NCBI GenBank assembly: GCA_037952775.1
Contig: JBANAY010000003.1
Location: 10,416,001 to 10,480,000 of the forward strand
Direction: 5' to 3'
Source: Clonostachys chloroleuca
Taxonomy: Eukaryota > Ascomycota > Sordariomycetes > Hypocreales > Bionectriaceae
DNA length: 64,000 nt
In this document: positions 10,060 to 22,160 of the stretch, piece after piece
How positions within the stretch are numbered: the first letter of the stretch is position 1
Layout: every line of letters starts with the position of its first letter
Translations under genes and position numbers: made by a program
The notes under the pieces: model-generated
Seen by the model: the letters and a program-made list of their open reading frames with translations, nothing else
Database searches by the model: none
What the model was told of the DNA's origin: nothing

Positions 10060-11970
10060 ATGGCTCTCTCCCAGCTGCTCGTTGGCCTCGTCAGCCTCTG
10101 TCTGACGTATGGTGTATCTCCAGTGCTGGCAAGATCCACCGACAAGGTCCCTTACTGCCCTGTCTTCTATGACTCTCCCCCGCCGAGGAATTGTCAGCCC
10201 GTCCCGGAGACGTTTCTTGACTTTATTTCCAGTGGTCAAGAAGTGCCACAGGCGGAGATTGAGGTTCTTGAAGATGCATTCGAGGCCCTAGCCGTCCTGC
10301 AGCAGGTGTACTTTGATTCGGAGGCTGGCACATGGCCTCTGGCGAATGACTGGACAGCCGCTGTCCATGAGACTGTGATGGCTGGAACATTGACCACTTT
10401 GACCAAAGCATTGGGGTCGATCCATCTCAGTCCTTTCAACGACTGGACAGCCAAGGAAAACCTCATTTCATTCTATTACTCCCAGTTGGTTGGTTCATAC
10501 TTTGGACAGGATATCCTCTCGATCCGCGGAGAGGTATGAGACCCCTTTTCCTAGACACCATATATAGATGTGCTCACAAGACCGCATTAGGCGTATGACG
10601 ATATCCTTTGGGTGGTCCTTGGCTGGCTCGAGGCAGTTCAATTTGTCACAACGCATTCAGAGCTGCACTATCCAGCACAAGCAACGAACTCCACAGGTTC
10701 AAGAAGCCTGGAAGAATCAATCAGATCCCTCCCCTGGCATGGAAATCACTGGATGCCTGCCTTTGCTCATCGGTCGCGCGTTTTCTGGGGTCTTGCCACA
10801 TCAGGCTGGGGTGATGACCTGTGCCATGGCGGAATGACCTGGAATCCGCGGTTGCGCCCATATAAAAATGCCATTACCAACGAGCTCTGGATTTCTGCGT
10901 CTGTATCCATGTACCAGTACTTCCCCGGTGACAACTATTCTTCGCCATTCGTTGCGTCAAGCCTGTACCCGTCAAAGGATCCAGCGCATTTGGCGGCGGC
11001 CATCGTGGGCTACAAGTGGCTTAAGGATGTCAATATGACCAATGCCCGGGGCCTTTATGTTGATGGATACCATATAGATTTCTCGATCCCGGGCAATGTT
11101 GAGTGTGACATGAGGGATGAGATGGTGTACACGTACAACCAGGGTGTCATACTCACAGGCCAGCGCGGCCTGTACTCCGTCACGGGCAGCCCATCTTATT
11201 TGGAGGAAGGCCATAACTTGATACAGTCAGTGATCAATGCTACTGGGTGGAGTCTGGAGCATAACACGCCCCACGATGATCTCAGCGTCTACCCTCCAGG
11301 TGTCCTGCCGCCCTGGCACGGCCTAGGGCGCGGAGGGGTGTTAGAAGAGCAGTGTGATTCCAGTGCAACTTGCTCGCAAGACTCTCAGACCTTCAAGGCC
11401 ATATATTTCCACCACATGGTCGCCTTTTGCACAGACCTCGAGCCGATCAGCGCCGGGCCTCACCGAGTTGTAAATGAGAGGGCATACCAGAGGTTGAGGA
11501 CGGCGCACATAGAGTCATGCCGATCCTACCTCGGCTGGGTTCATCACAACGTTCTTGCTGCAATGGAGACGGTAGACTTGAACGGCCAGTTTGGCATGTG
11601 GTGGGGAGCTGGTCTCTTCAACAACACAGTGGTGACGAGGGATGGAGACGGCATCGATCATTCTGCAGAGAATGTGACTGACTATCGTAACCAAGGGACA
11701 CCCAACGATGAGATATGGGGTCAAGATACGCAGTGGTTACCCGGATCAGGCCGGTGGATGCCGGGCGACCCCAATCCCATCATCGATCAGTCTGGATCGA
11801 ACACAGATCAGCAAGTATTAAGCCGTCTTTCGGGGCGTGCTAAACGGGTCCCCGATCCCCTCACCGATCCAAACTCACGGGGCCGCGGCCGCACTGGGGA
11901 GACACAGATCGGAGGGCTCGCATTATTGCGAGCGTTCTGGGAGTTGTCGCAGCTGGGCAGGAATGAATAA
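10060..11970 (+). CDS. Secreted glycoside hydrolase family 76 (alpha-1,6-mannanase-like)
   Basis: Exons 10060-10533 and 10591-11970 (617 residues) around a 57-bp intron (GTATGA..TAG). Residues 1-25 form a signal peptide (hydrophobic LLVGLVSLCL, then a small-residue cleavage region). The GH76 fold is indicated by YDDILW at 160-165, whose Asp pair is the likely catalytic dyad, then a GWGDDLCHGGMTW segment and a KNAITNELW segment typical of the family. Family members cleave alpha-1,6-mannan backbones or act as transglycosylases on GPI glycans. This copy has no C-terminal hydrophobic tail, so it is probably free and extracellular rather than a GPI-anchored Dfg5/Dcw1 type. Several N-glycosylation sequons are present. 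The exact substrate is inferred from the family. Confidence 0.88.
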
Positions 11971-12731
11971 ATGATAGACGTAGAAGACGGGCACATACAT
12001 GGATACGGAATATGCATAGCAAGTATACATAGCAAGCATCAATACACGGAACGAAATACACCGAGCAACGATCACCTCAATGGCCCGCACGTTTTCTCTA
12101 TCTATGCCTATATCCTTGTTCAACGATTTCCAGTCAGGTGAAGAGCATTCCGGGTGGCATAGCCGGATCAGCCCTACACAACGACAGAAGGCAACCTGGT
12201 GCTGGCGCGGGGGAGCCAATGAGAGCTGGAGAGTGTCAAGTGTAGCGTGGCTGAGATGCGAATGCGACGAAACGGATGACGAATTCCAAAGTGAAGGTGT
12301 GGCGCATTGAACCAGCTATTGGCCCAGCCCACCCTCCTCAATGCCGAATCGGGGATTCCATTCGACCTTGCTTATTGTCGCTGTAAATTACCGCTGTTAA
12401 GCTCAGTCCATCGCTTTCGCACGTCGAATCGCTTACTTTTCTTGGCCGTCTGAGGCAGTGAACCTAGTCTATCATGCTAGCTGCAGACGCCCTAGGTGAG
12501 GTAGGAGATGGAGGATAAATACAAGTCATGAGCCTGCTGTCGGATTTCTCTACAGTACCTGCCCAGTGAGCTTTTGCAAGCATCTGACAAACCTTGTGTT
12601 TGACACCGCATAAACATTTACACATACCTAAAGGTACCATCGAGGCCGTCTACACTTTGCAGACCTCATCCAACCAGCCCTTGCCAACGCACAGTTGCAT
12701 CGCTCATATCAATCACTTACATACCAAAGCG
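11971..12731. other. Intergenic region between GH76 and the PPxY protein gene
   Basis: About 0.76 kb with no supported gene. The frame of the downstream gene is open further upstream to 12594, but that part starts at TTG codons and its composition is not protein-like, so it is treated as leader. Confidence 0.4.
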
Positions 12732-13280
12732 ATGGCCATATTCCGACTCATCAACCACATACTGGAGACGGTGCGCAATAAGCAAGACGCAAAACGCAGC
12801 AAATGGGACGCCGAGTATTACGGCACTAGCACCACCCACGCAGCCATCGAGCAGCAGCGATGCCACCCCACACAACATGCAGCAGCGCCTGGCGCCCTCC
12901 CCGAACAGCGCAGGTCCTGCCGCGAGCTCAAACAGGAACTGAGGGCTGAGCGCCGTCGGCGCAAAGCGGAACGGGTTGCCGTGCGACGCGAGAGGAGGGA
13001 CTGCCGCCGCGGCCGGGGTTGTTGCGGGCGGAGGCAAAGGGGCGCGGCAGCTGTGTTTGCGCCTGAGACAGCGTGCTCTGGATCAGCTGGGACTCGGCAA
13101 CTCATGCATGAAGTAGGTGGGCGAGACTATCACACCGATAGTGTCCCGGCTGCGAGATCGGAGCAGGCGCGTGTGAGTGGCCAGCATCTGCCTCGACAAC
13201 AGCCGCCCGTCGATCAGGTTGGTGACGGAAGGATGGAGGAGGCGCCTCCGGCTTATGAGAAGGTGCAGACGGTTCACTGA
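12732..13280 (+). CDS. Small basic protein with a C-terminal PPxY motif, function unknown
   Basis: 182 residues from the ATG at 12732, the first in-frame ATG. I do not recognise the family. The N-terminus is a predicted amphipathic helix (MAIFRLINHILETVRN). The middle (residues 60-105) is strongly Arg/Glu/Lys-rich and probably helical, and the C-terminus ends in EEAPPAYEKVQTVH. PPAY is a consensus ligand for WW domains such as those of Rsp5/Nedd4 ubiquitin ligases. Many small fungal proteins end this way, which argues that the frame is real. It has no predicted membrane span. A role as an adaptor or ubiquitylation substrate is inference only. Confidence 0.55.
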   Translation: MAIFRLINHILETVRNKQDAKRSKWDAEYYGTSTTHAAIEQQRCHPTQHAAAPGALPEQRRSCRELKQELRAERRRRKAERVAVRRERRDCRRGRGCCGRRQRGAAAVFAPETACSGSAGTRQLMHEVGGRDYHTDSVPAARSEQARVSGQHLPRQQPPVDQVGDGRMEEAPPAYEKVQTVH

Positions 13281-15402
13281 TAATGGAACCCGAGACATAC
13301 CTAAAAGGCGTCGTGTTCCCGTCTCCTGCGAATATAGTTGATATTCTTTTGATCCCTTGATCCTTTCATCGACTCTTCTTTCCTCGTTTTGGTCATCATA
13401 CCAAGCCGTGGCCCCTCCAGTACGGGTGCATGAGCGAAAACTGCTGTATGCCAGAGGCGAACGTGACTATCCCCGCTGGCTCGGAACATTAAGCCAAGTC
13501 CTATAGCTCGGGGTTGCGCTTCGCTTAAGCCTCAGGTGTGAGGTTGTCAGATTTCACGCAGCTTATATGATCAATTAGCAGGAGACGGCTCCTTTATGGT
13601 GCTCGATATTTGAAACTATTCCGGTGGAGGTGGGGTCAGGCAGCCAAGGATGACCCAAATGTGTTGGTCCTTGTATTCGTCGGAAGTTGCAGGCATGGCT
13701 GAAGCTGAAGGGTGAATGCAGAAGTAGAGAAGTACGTGAGCTGAAAAGACGCCACAAATGGGGTTCGAACAAGACCGATTCATAGGGTTAGTGTTAGCCT
13801 AGAACTTCCGAATGTTTCAGAATCCGAAGAAAAGAGTATTGATTGCCAAAAAGAAGCCGAAAGCTTGAGCCCAGGTGTGATTTCTGGCCCATGGCAACGA
13901 CCGTCTCTCACCACCTGTAAGCGAGCCACACAAGGCTTCGTCAGTCACGATGCCTATTTGCATACCTCGCTTGGGGATTGTGAATTCATCTTGGCCTCGT
14001 AAGACCACACTTCGTCAATATTCACCTCGGATGTCGCCCACCAACGTCTGCGAGCCCAATGCCTTGGCTCCTCCATCAGCTCGGGCCAATAATGCCCCCG
14101 CAATCGCCAGGACCGACCTCGCACATTGATGTCTTACACCAGCTGCCGGCGCTAATGTGACCAGTCCGCGAATAGACTCGCATGGCACATACACGGACAA
14201 TCGCACACCCATCCGGTTGGTGACTCTGCCGATTCACCGACTTTGCGGAGGGCACCATTGGTCGTAGACCCTGCAGCTTGCCTGTTAAAAATATCCATCG
14301 TACCACTCTGGGCCATGGTGCTTGGGAGAAGCTCGAGGATGGTGAGGAGTTGGGTGGCATCCTGCTCCACAATGAGCTGCCCCCTCTGCTTTTTCGCCTT
14401 TTCACTGCCCTGCATATCACTGGCTTGGTTCGTGAGTGAAGGGTTTACATGGCACGACCCGAATCGGATGAAGATCTCTCCTCAAATTGCCTCTAGACCA
14501 TTGACTCGGAATGAAAAGGAAGTGACCTATCTGGCCAAGCATTTTATATGCTCTGGACGAATCACTGGTGGCCAAATGAGATAGGCGGAGGCAGACTGAG
14601 ATACCTTCTGGAATCATGGAGGGGTAAAGGGAACCAAGGCATGGACACTCAATGGTAATCCGGACGCTACTTTGGGTCGACTCCGAGACCACATTTTGCA
14701 TTCTTCCCTAGCGTAGGAGGGAAAATGGCCGTCAAAATGGCCGGCCGGTGACCCTTATGCCCAAGTTCTCGAGAGGCATGTGCCTGATTGTTTTGGTGTT
14801 GGTGCAGGTGTGGAGACAATGCGCAAAGTAAGCCGGGATTGAGGCCATGCAATGACCAAAAGTACTACGGCCCTATCAAACTGATGTATCACCGATCTAG
14901 GCGGTGCCATCAAGCCATCTCGTGTCAAAAGACATGCTCGGTACAATAATACCTCGTTAAGTTCGTTCTGGGCAAATACGAAGCATATAAAGCTGCACTG
15001 GCTGTCACGGATTTGCCGCTGAGGCCTCCGCGGGGTGACTGAGGAACAAGCTGCCTCATTGCCAACCGCCAGAGACCTGCGAGACCTCACAAGCTGCTCG
15101 TACATAGAAACGCCTAGCAGTAGGTGGCCATTGCTCTAACATTGGGCCCTGAAACTAGGCCGGCTCGCTGGTTAGGCTGTCAAAACCCCTGGCTCTGCAG
15201 CTGCCCCTCCATTATCGGCCGGGCCGCTCCACTTACCTTATCGAAAATTTGGAAATCCGTCTTCGGCAAGTCTGTGACTGGTGAAACGCCCTTGCTTGCT
15301 GGTTTTGTTTTTCTTGTATATGAATGTGCACTGAGACGGATTGCAGTTTGCTAGACATTGATCGACGTCGTGTCTGTCTGGCAGCTGGAGAGCGTTGCCA
15401 AC
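13281..15402. other. 2.1-kb region without a supported gene
   Basis: Many short frames occur on both strands. The most protein-like is a minus-strand stretch at 14415-14152 (87 codons, containing a run such as QLIVEQDATQLLTILELLP), but it has no homologue I can name and ends in low-quality sequence. It may be an exon of an unrecognised gene or a gene relic. The last few hundred bases are the ILV1 promoter and leader. Confidence 0.35.
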
Positions 15403-17386
15403 ATGCCCTCCGCCGTGTACGAGCTGGCGCCCGCGACTTCGGAGCCCAACGGAGCAAATGGCCATCGAGTCAATGGCCACGGAGCCGACGCCGGCGCCAG
15501 GCCAATTGAAAACACCAACGGCGGCCTAGAAGATCCTTTCGTGACTTTTTCCAACGGCGACCCTCACGGCGTAATAGAAATCAACAACCTGCACAACCCC
15601 GTCCCAATGTCACAGAAATACCGAACCCCCAGGACCAGCATGGCCCTGACGGATTACAGCGTTAATCCGTCAACGCCTGATGACCAGAAGCGCCAACACA
15701 TCCGAGAAATCGTCCCAGAGGACTTTCTGCTGCCCAATGGCCACCCGGACGTGAGTTCTTCCCACTTCCTGATTCCCGCGAGACCCAATTCGATTTTCCC
15801 CGGGCTCTACGACTAACCATATCTGTTTTTAGTACCTGCGATTGATTGCAAGCGCGACATCCCGCATCTACGAAGCCTGCAAGCTGACACCGCTCTCCCA
15901 CGCCGTCAACCTCAGCAACCGCCTCGAATGCAATGTCCTGCTCAAGCGCGAGGACCAGCAGCCCGTGTTCAGCTTCAAGCTGCGCGGCGCCTACAACAAA
16001 ATGGCCCATCTCGACCCGAAGAAGAGCTGGCGAGGCGTCATCTGCAGCTCCGCAGGCAACCACGCCCAGGGTGTGGCTTTCTCGGCGCGCAAGCTGAGGA
16101 TCCCAGCCACCATTGTCATGCCCGAAGCCACCCCCGCCATCAAGCACCTGAACGTTGCCCGTCTGGGAGGGCATGTCGTTCTGCACGGTGCCGATTTCGA
16201 CGCCGCCAAGGAGGAGTGCTCGCGGAGGGAGAAGATTGACGGGCTCATCAACATCCCTCCTTTCGACGACCCATATGTCATTGCTGGCCAGGGAACTATC
16301 GGCAATGAACTTTTCGGCCAGACCAACATGGCCAAGGTGGATGCCATCTTCTGCTGCGCGGGTGGAGGTGGCCTCATTGCCGGAATCGGCCTCTACATCA
16401 AGCGCATGGCTCCCCATGTTAAGATCATCGCCGTAGAGGCCTACGACGCGAACGCCCTCGTGCAGTCTTTAAAGGCGGGCAAGCGCATTGTGCTGCCAAG
16501 CGTCGGTCTGTTCGCAGATGGCGCAGCCGTCAAGACCGTTGGCGAGGAGACTTTCCGCATCTGCAAGGAGGTCGTGGACGAGGTGGTCGAGGTGACGACT
16601 GATGAGATCTGCGCCGCCATCAAGGACATGTACGATGATACCCGGAGTGGTCTGGAGCCTGCTGGTGCGCTCTCCATTGCCGGTCTAAAGAAGTACGTTG
16701 AGAAGAACCCGCCCCGCGACCCGAGCCGGACCATGATCGCAGTCACCTCCGGAGCCAACATGGACTTTGACCGATTCCGATTCGTGGCCGAGCGCGCCAA
16801 GATTGGAGGCGGCAAGGAGGCCCTGCTCCACGTCCGTATCCCCGAGCGGCCGCAGGCGTTCGCCGAGCTTGTTGACACCATCATGGGCAACCCCGTCACC
16901 GAGTTTTCGTATCGCTACGCGACCGATCGCATCGCCAACGTCTTCTTCGGTCTGTCTCTGCTCGCGCCTCCCCAGGAGAGGAAGGAAGAGCTCAAGCGTC
17001 TCATGGACAACATCCAAGCGGGCGGCATGGAGGTCACAGACGTGTCTCAGGACGAGCTGGCCAAGAGCCACATCAGGTATCTGGTCGGAGGCGTCTCGGG
17101 CGTGAAAAACGAGAGACTGTACATGTTCAACTTCCCCGAGCGCCCCCGCGCGCTGGAGAAGTTCCTGGAGGTCCTGCGACCCAGGTTCAATATCAGTCTA
17201 TTCAACTACCGAAACTCGGGAGGAGACATGGGTAAATGCCTGACCGGCATCATCTGCCCCGACGAGGACGTCGAAGAGCTGGAGAAGTTCCTGCAGGACA
17301 TCGGATACCCGTACGAGGACTGCACGGAGTCGAAACTGTTCAAGTCTTTCTTGAGGCTGGAGGACCCTGAGCAGCAGGCCCCCTGA
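15403..17386 (+). CDS. ILV1: Threonine deaminase (threonine ammonia-lyase), mitochondrial
   Basis: Exons 15403-15750 and 15833-17386 (633 residues) around an 82-bp intron (GTGAGT..TTTTTAG with a GACTAAC branch site). The enzyme is PLP-dependent and converts threonine to 2-oxobutyrate and ammonia, the committed step of isoleucine synthesis. The PLP lysine is K165 in SFKLRGAYNKM. The substrate loop SSAGNHAQG is at 188-196 and the phosphate-binding GGGG at 293-296. Two C-terminal ACT-like regulatory domains (about 430-515 and 525-615) would bind isoleucine (inhibition) and valine (activation). The first 95 residues are a variable extension. It lacks an obvious Arg-rich presequence, so targeting is inferred from the family. 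The ATG at 15403 is the first in the frame. I found no disruption. Confidence 0.95.
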
Positions 17387-19551
17387 AAATAATTGACAAA
17401 AAAAAACTAGCCACGGCTTTTGACGGAGGCGAGGCGAAGCATTCTTTTTCTGGAGTCTTTGGAGTTCATATTGCATATATAGAGGCCCAGCTCTCTTGCC
17501 TTTTGCCCTGCATCTTCTTGTTCATTTTGGGTAATTGTTTCTTTTTGTTGTGGTTTGTGCATTATGCCTCTCTTGCTATATAAGGGTAGTATTCTGCAGG
17601 GTTAAAAAAGTAATATCACGAACTAGAGGGGAAGATTTATGTACTTGAGCCAAAAATTTACCAAGGTAGAATGGATTTAAATCCTGCTTCCTTTCTAGTT
17701 ATGCTGTGTGCCCCCCTGACTTGAGCCTCTGTGATTGTAAGTATGGCAGCTGAAAGGACCGTGGTTTCGTCTTGCTGATCTGACAAGCTGCGTGCTTCCA
17801 TGGCCCGTTGCATCCTGGCTCGCTTCAGCATCGCTTCTAAGACCAAATCAAATTTGAATAAATGAAACCAATCTTGACATGCGCTTGTATTGACTTTGTT
17901 TTGACATTTTGCCTATTTTGGCTGATCTTCTGTGTCCTCCGTTGTCGAGACGAGCGACCACTGCAGGGAAATTAGGCGATCCACTACCGGGATCGTTCCG
18001 CGTTATCGTTGCGATAATCTCAATATCTCGACGAGATAAATTTCGACTTCAAAAACCTATGTCTATCAACTGCAAATCAATCAAACATAACCTTGTTAAT
18101 TTGCTGTTGTTACGCTTAGTAATATCAAACTAGAAACCCTACAGTATACAGTACTCCATCAACGTCGTGTCGTGAGTGGATGACCAAATCCGGTACCTCA
18201 GGTACAGATACTACCTTACCTCAGCTACTCGTATCTTGGCCAGGACAAAACTAGGCCAGGGAAGGGAGCAGGGGAAGAGCATGTGTCGCCGACTCGTCAC
18301 AGGCGGACAGGCCCCGGGCCATGTGGGGAGGCCTGTTGCTGTTGACTTTCATGGATTCTTGTCGTTGTTGCCTTTGCATTCCCAGGCGTCCGTCCGCCCT
18401 CTGGACGTTGGTTTCTCTTGTCTAAAGGGAGAGCGGATGGGCCGGAGCGACCGGCGATGGCGAGCGGATTGATATCCCGAATTCCTGTTTTGCTGAAAAG
18501 GCCAGTGCAGTAACCTGCTTCCTTTATTAGCCCCGAGGACCAGAACGGAGATACCTCTTACATCCAGCCCAGAGCAACCGAGGATGGGCACGGAGCACCA
18601 GGAGCTCCAGGTGGAAATAACCTGCATAACTCCACGTGGAGGCCCTGCATAATACTGGAATTGCGTCGCCAATCACCACATTGGCGACGGGGCCGCGGTG
18701 GGTTTGTTGCAGGGAGTTTCAGGCTAGCTTCCTGCCTTGAACAGGCGAGTGCGATGAGGGAAGCGAAGGAACAAGTGCTCATCTCACTGTCACATCGCAT
18801 CACTGTCCGTGGCTGCAACATTACCCAGCCACTGTGCCGGGGGTCATCGCCATGGCCATCAGCTTAGTAGACTAGGGAGAGGCCGCGTCGGTGAATACTG
18901 ACTCCCCGACATGCGTATTACTGTAGATGCCTCAGGGGAGTGCTGGACCCATGGCCTCGGACCTCCCCCGGCCCATGAATCAGGGCGTGGATCACTGGCT
19001 CTAGTAGCGAGCTGAACTGAGTAGCTTGCTATCATGCATTTGTGGGGAGACGGGTGCAGTTGAGGTCGCCTCTCCAACTACATCCGCAGTAGAATGGATG
19101 GTCGGCAGTCAGGACAAAGAAAAGAAAAAGATACAGATCGTCTCTGCGACTTATCAATGGTCTTCGCACGCACGCGACGCACGCCACGGCACAGAAAAAG
19201 AAATCAAACTACAGTCGCATCCCACCGTTACCTGTGCCACCTCCTGTAGTCGGTTAGTGAAGACTGGCAGCATTCCACTTCGCCCTCAATATATTAGGTA
19301 GATAGTCGCAGCTGCGGCGCGAAGGCCTCGCTGACTCCTTGTCCTTCCCACCCCCCGCCCTCTCCGCCGGCCCTGGTTCTTTTTAACCTCCTCTAACCTC
19401 CTCTTCTTCCGTTTATCTCGCTCTCGTTTTCTCTCGCTTTGTTAATGCTATTTTTCTCCCAGCCATCTGACTCCCGCAAGGTACTAGCTATCAACCGCAC
19501 CGTATCTGCATGGTAAGCTAGCTGCCTGTACCGGCAGCAATCGCGGCAGCA
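17387..19551. other. 2.2-kb region without a supported gene
   Basis: It contains the ILV1 3' end, then moderately A/T-rich DNA. It also has a short GGTACCTCAGGTAC-type cluster at 18192-18205, a motif style seen again at 41183-41199. Frames longer than 60 codons exist but none has a recognisable domain. The final 250 bp are pyrimidine-rich on the plus strand, typical of a fungal promoter and leader for the downstream metallohydrolase gene. Confidence 0.4.
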
Positions 19552-20814
19552 ATGGCCACCGCCTCATACACCACATCCGTCTCCAAAATTCCAGGTCGCA
19601 GCTCCATTCCCGAAGATGCAGCCTCCAACCCCCACCACATCGTCAAGGGAAAGAACCGAGTCGTCACAGGCTTCAAAAACCCATACCCATCATATAAGGA
19701 CCCCGACGTTCTCAAGCATGTTATATGGTATGTCACCTCCCCACAGCTTCCTACCCTGTGGCATGCGATGGCAAGCGAGAAGCTAATCCAATCCTCCCCA
19801 TGAACCAGGGCACGACTTACGGGAAACCTGAAATTCCCCGACACCACCCCTCCAACTGTACCCGTCGTCAAGCCCAATTGGCTTCCCAATCGCGAAGCCG
19901 GCCAAGCCGAGAACAAGATCCGAGCTACCTGGCTAGGCCACGCCTGCTACTACGTCGAGTTCCCATCTGGCGTGCGCGTGCTCTTCGATCCCGTATTCGA
20001 GCCTTGCTGCTCTCCATGGCCTGCTTCCTTGATCGGTCCTCGACGATATACCGAGCCTCCTTGCCAGCTCAAGGACATCCCCGTTATCGACGCCGTCGTC
20101 ATTAGTCACAGCCATTACGATCATCTCTCCCACCCCTCAGTGGTCGAGATCCAAAAATACCATCCCAAGGTGCAGTTCTTTGTCGGACTCGGGCTCGAAA
20201 AGTGGTTCCGAAGGTCAGGTATCGACAATGTGACGGAGCTAGATTGGTGGGAAGACGCCGATCTAACCATTACTGTGAAAGAGGGAGAGGATGACAAGGA
20301 GAAGTCAATAACGGCCCGTGTGTCTTGCCTCCCGTGCCAACACACATCTGCTCGTAGCCCATTTGACAAGGACACCACCTTGTGGTGCTCCTGGGCTGTC
20401 CGCACCGGGGAGAAGAGCGTCTGGTTCGGCGGCGACACAGGCTACCGCGCTGTTCCCCTTGTGCCCGAGGGCGTTGATGACTATGGGCCAGAGTTTGCCT
20501 CCTTGCCCCGTTGCCCACAGTTCAAGCAGATTGGAGATATGCGAGGCCCATTTGACCTGGGTCTTATTCCCATTGGCGCTTACCACCCCCGTGCTGCCTT
20601 TTCAGGCATGCATGCCAACCCCTTTGACTCAGTAGAGATCTTCCGTGACACGCAATGCAAACGCGCCATGGGTATCCATTGGGGCACTTGGGCGCTGACT
20701 AGCGAAGATGTATTGGAGCCTCCCAAGCTCTTGAAAGAGGCGTTGAAGCGCAGAGAGATTGCTGAAGAGGGTGTCTTCGACGTCTGTGATATTGGCGAAA
20801 GCAGAGAATTTTAG
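19552..20814 (+). CDS. NAPE-hydrolysing phospholipase D-like metallo-beta-lactamase-fold enzyme
   Basis: Exons 19552-19727 and 19809-20814 (393 residues) around an 81-bp intron (GTATGT..CAG). The join rebuilds a Trp codon (TG|G). The zinc-binding signature HSHYDH is at 159-164. It is followed by PCQHTSARSPFD at 234-245 with SWAV, GGDTGY at 266-271, and GIHWGTW near the C-terminus. These are the features of the N-acylphosphatidylethanolamine phospholipase D branch, which releases N-acylethanolamines from membrane lipids. Yeast Fmp30 belongs here and is mitochondrial. An N-terminal extension of about 90 residues precedes the catalytic fold. The family assignment is firm, but the physiological lipid substrate is inferred. 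Confidence 0.9.
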
Positions 20815-21174
20815 ATCTTGATCGGGCGGTCAGTTGGCAGACTCAAACCAATTGCTAGTCGGAGGATGGTGACAGAGCACCGCCTTCGTCCTACGGCGTG
20901 TGTGATAATCGAGAAGGAGTATTTGACGGACAATGTTCATTTTGAGAAATAGCCTTGGCTTGGGTCTTTACTACAGCATATATGAGACATGTATGATAGT
21001 GACTGGGCATAGGAACAAAGAGTTAGCGGGTTATGGTTTTATCCGCATGGAAATAGGTTTCGCAGCATAATTATTTATTGGTGCTGGCACGTGGAACGCA
21101 TGTTGTTGGCACAGATTTAACACTCATCTCCCCATTTCAGAAAGCTTACCTTGGCCATATCATATGCCCTAAAG

Positions 21175-21221
21175 GCTTAACCCGCCATTATCTTTCAAAT
21201 GAAGAGTGAAGATACTCCATA
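21175..21221 (+). repeat. Imperfect 47-bp direct repeat, copy 1
   Basis: It starts GCTTAACCCGCCATTA and continues through TTTCAAAT and AGTGAAGATA. It matches 21824-21870 with scattered substitutions. The spacing between copies is about 650 bp. No coding content is visible. Confidence 0.6.
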
Positions 21222-21823
21222 GTACTGGTGCTAACGTCTACGGGCGGGAGATTATGATCTCGAGGTGCGAAACGCGTCACGTTGGCAGCAACTGTTCAAT
21301 CTACAGCGCCAAAACGCCCAAGAAAGGCAGTCGTAGGTTACACATGTCAGCTGGCAGCATTCAACGATGAAAGGAACAAGGTTTGGCAAGGACAATAGGG
21401 GGTAGGCGAGAGAGTGTAACACACAACTGGAATTTACTTTATCATTCCTCTTGATTCTAGTTTCAAGCTCTCTAGGTTTTACCTTTATCCAAACGGAAAG
21501 GTTTCCTAGATAAAAGAAAAGTAAAGGTTATATTGAATTGTACTAAACTGTGTGAAATATCTGCTTTGATTATTTGATCGCATATCTCGTCGGACGCATT
21601 CAGATACTACTGAGAAACTGAAGAGCAAGATTGTATGCAATGACCGCCACTATTATACCAGGAGAAGACTGACTGCTCCAGTGCCGATTCAAAGTCGATA
21701 TAGTTCGTAGTCATATCTCAACCTTGTAATCGTCCCTATCTTTTCATTTTGAAGGACATCAATGGACATTCAGCAGCAGAGCACGGGCTTATTCAAGCAG
21801 TCTGGCACACACAAAGCAGATCA

Positions 21824-21870
21824 GCTTAACCCGCTATTACATTTCAAATTAAAAGTGAAGATATCTCATA
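21824..21870 (+). repeat. Imperfect 47-bp direct repeat, copy 2
   Basis: It starts GCTTAACCCGCTATTA and shares TTTCAAAT and AGTGAAGATA with copy 1. This copy ends about 80 bp before the stop codon of the small minus-strand gene, within its likely 3' region. Confidence 0.6.
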
Positions 21871-21950
21871 ATGCAGGCTCTCAACTCAGCCAAACGCAAG
21901 TTCAAGACTCTTCGTAACTCATTGAGGCCTCTCAGTTTGATCTAGAAGGG

Positions 21951-22160
21951 CTATGCGCCACCCTCACGCTTGGCGTACTCCTCCTCCATTCTCTCCTCAT
22001 ACAGGCGATCGGCCTCCTTCTCTGCCTCGGTTTTCTCGCGCGTCACTCCAGCGCCTGTGTTGGCGCCGGCACCCACAGCCGCTCCTTGTTGTGGCTGCTG
22101 AGCATGCGAGCTCTGGTCATCCTTGTCGTTGGAAGGTTTGGTGAATTGAGGAAGACCCAT
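21951..22160 (-). CDS. Small acidic/helical conserved-type fungal protein (69 residues), function unknown
   Basis: Single exon with the ATG at 22160 in a good context (ATCATGGG). The N-terminal half is Gln/Ser/Ala/Gly-rich and probably disordered. The C-terminal third is a dense charged helix, TEKEADRLYEERMEEEYAKR by type. Codon use is biased and third positions are G/C-rich, unlike the A/T-rich flanks, which supports a real gene. Short proteins with this layout recur in Sordariomycetes. I cannot name a function and see no signal peptide or membrane span. It could be missed by length-filtered annotation. Confidence 0.6.
   Translation of the reverse strand: MGLPQFTKPSNDKDDQSSHAQQPQQGAAVGAGANTGAGVTREKTEAEKEADRLYEERMEEEYAKREGGA

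Larger units (their letters stand above)
20815..21950. other. A/T-rich intergenic DNA with a dispersed duplication
   Basis: About 1.1 kb with no gene. It holds an imperfect direct repeat of about 47 bp (21175-21221 and 21824-21870). The rest is low in protein-coding signal. Confidence 0.45.
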
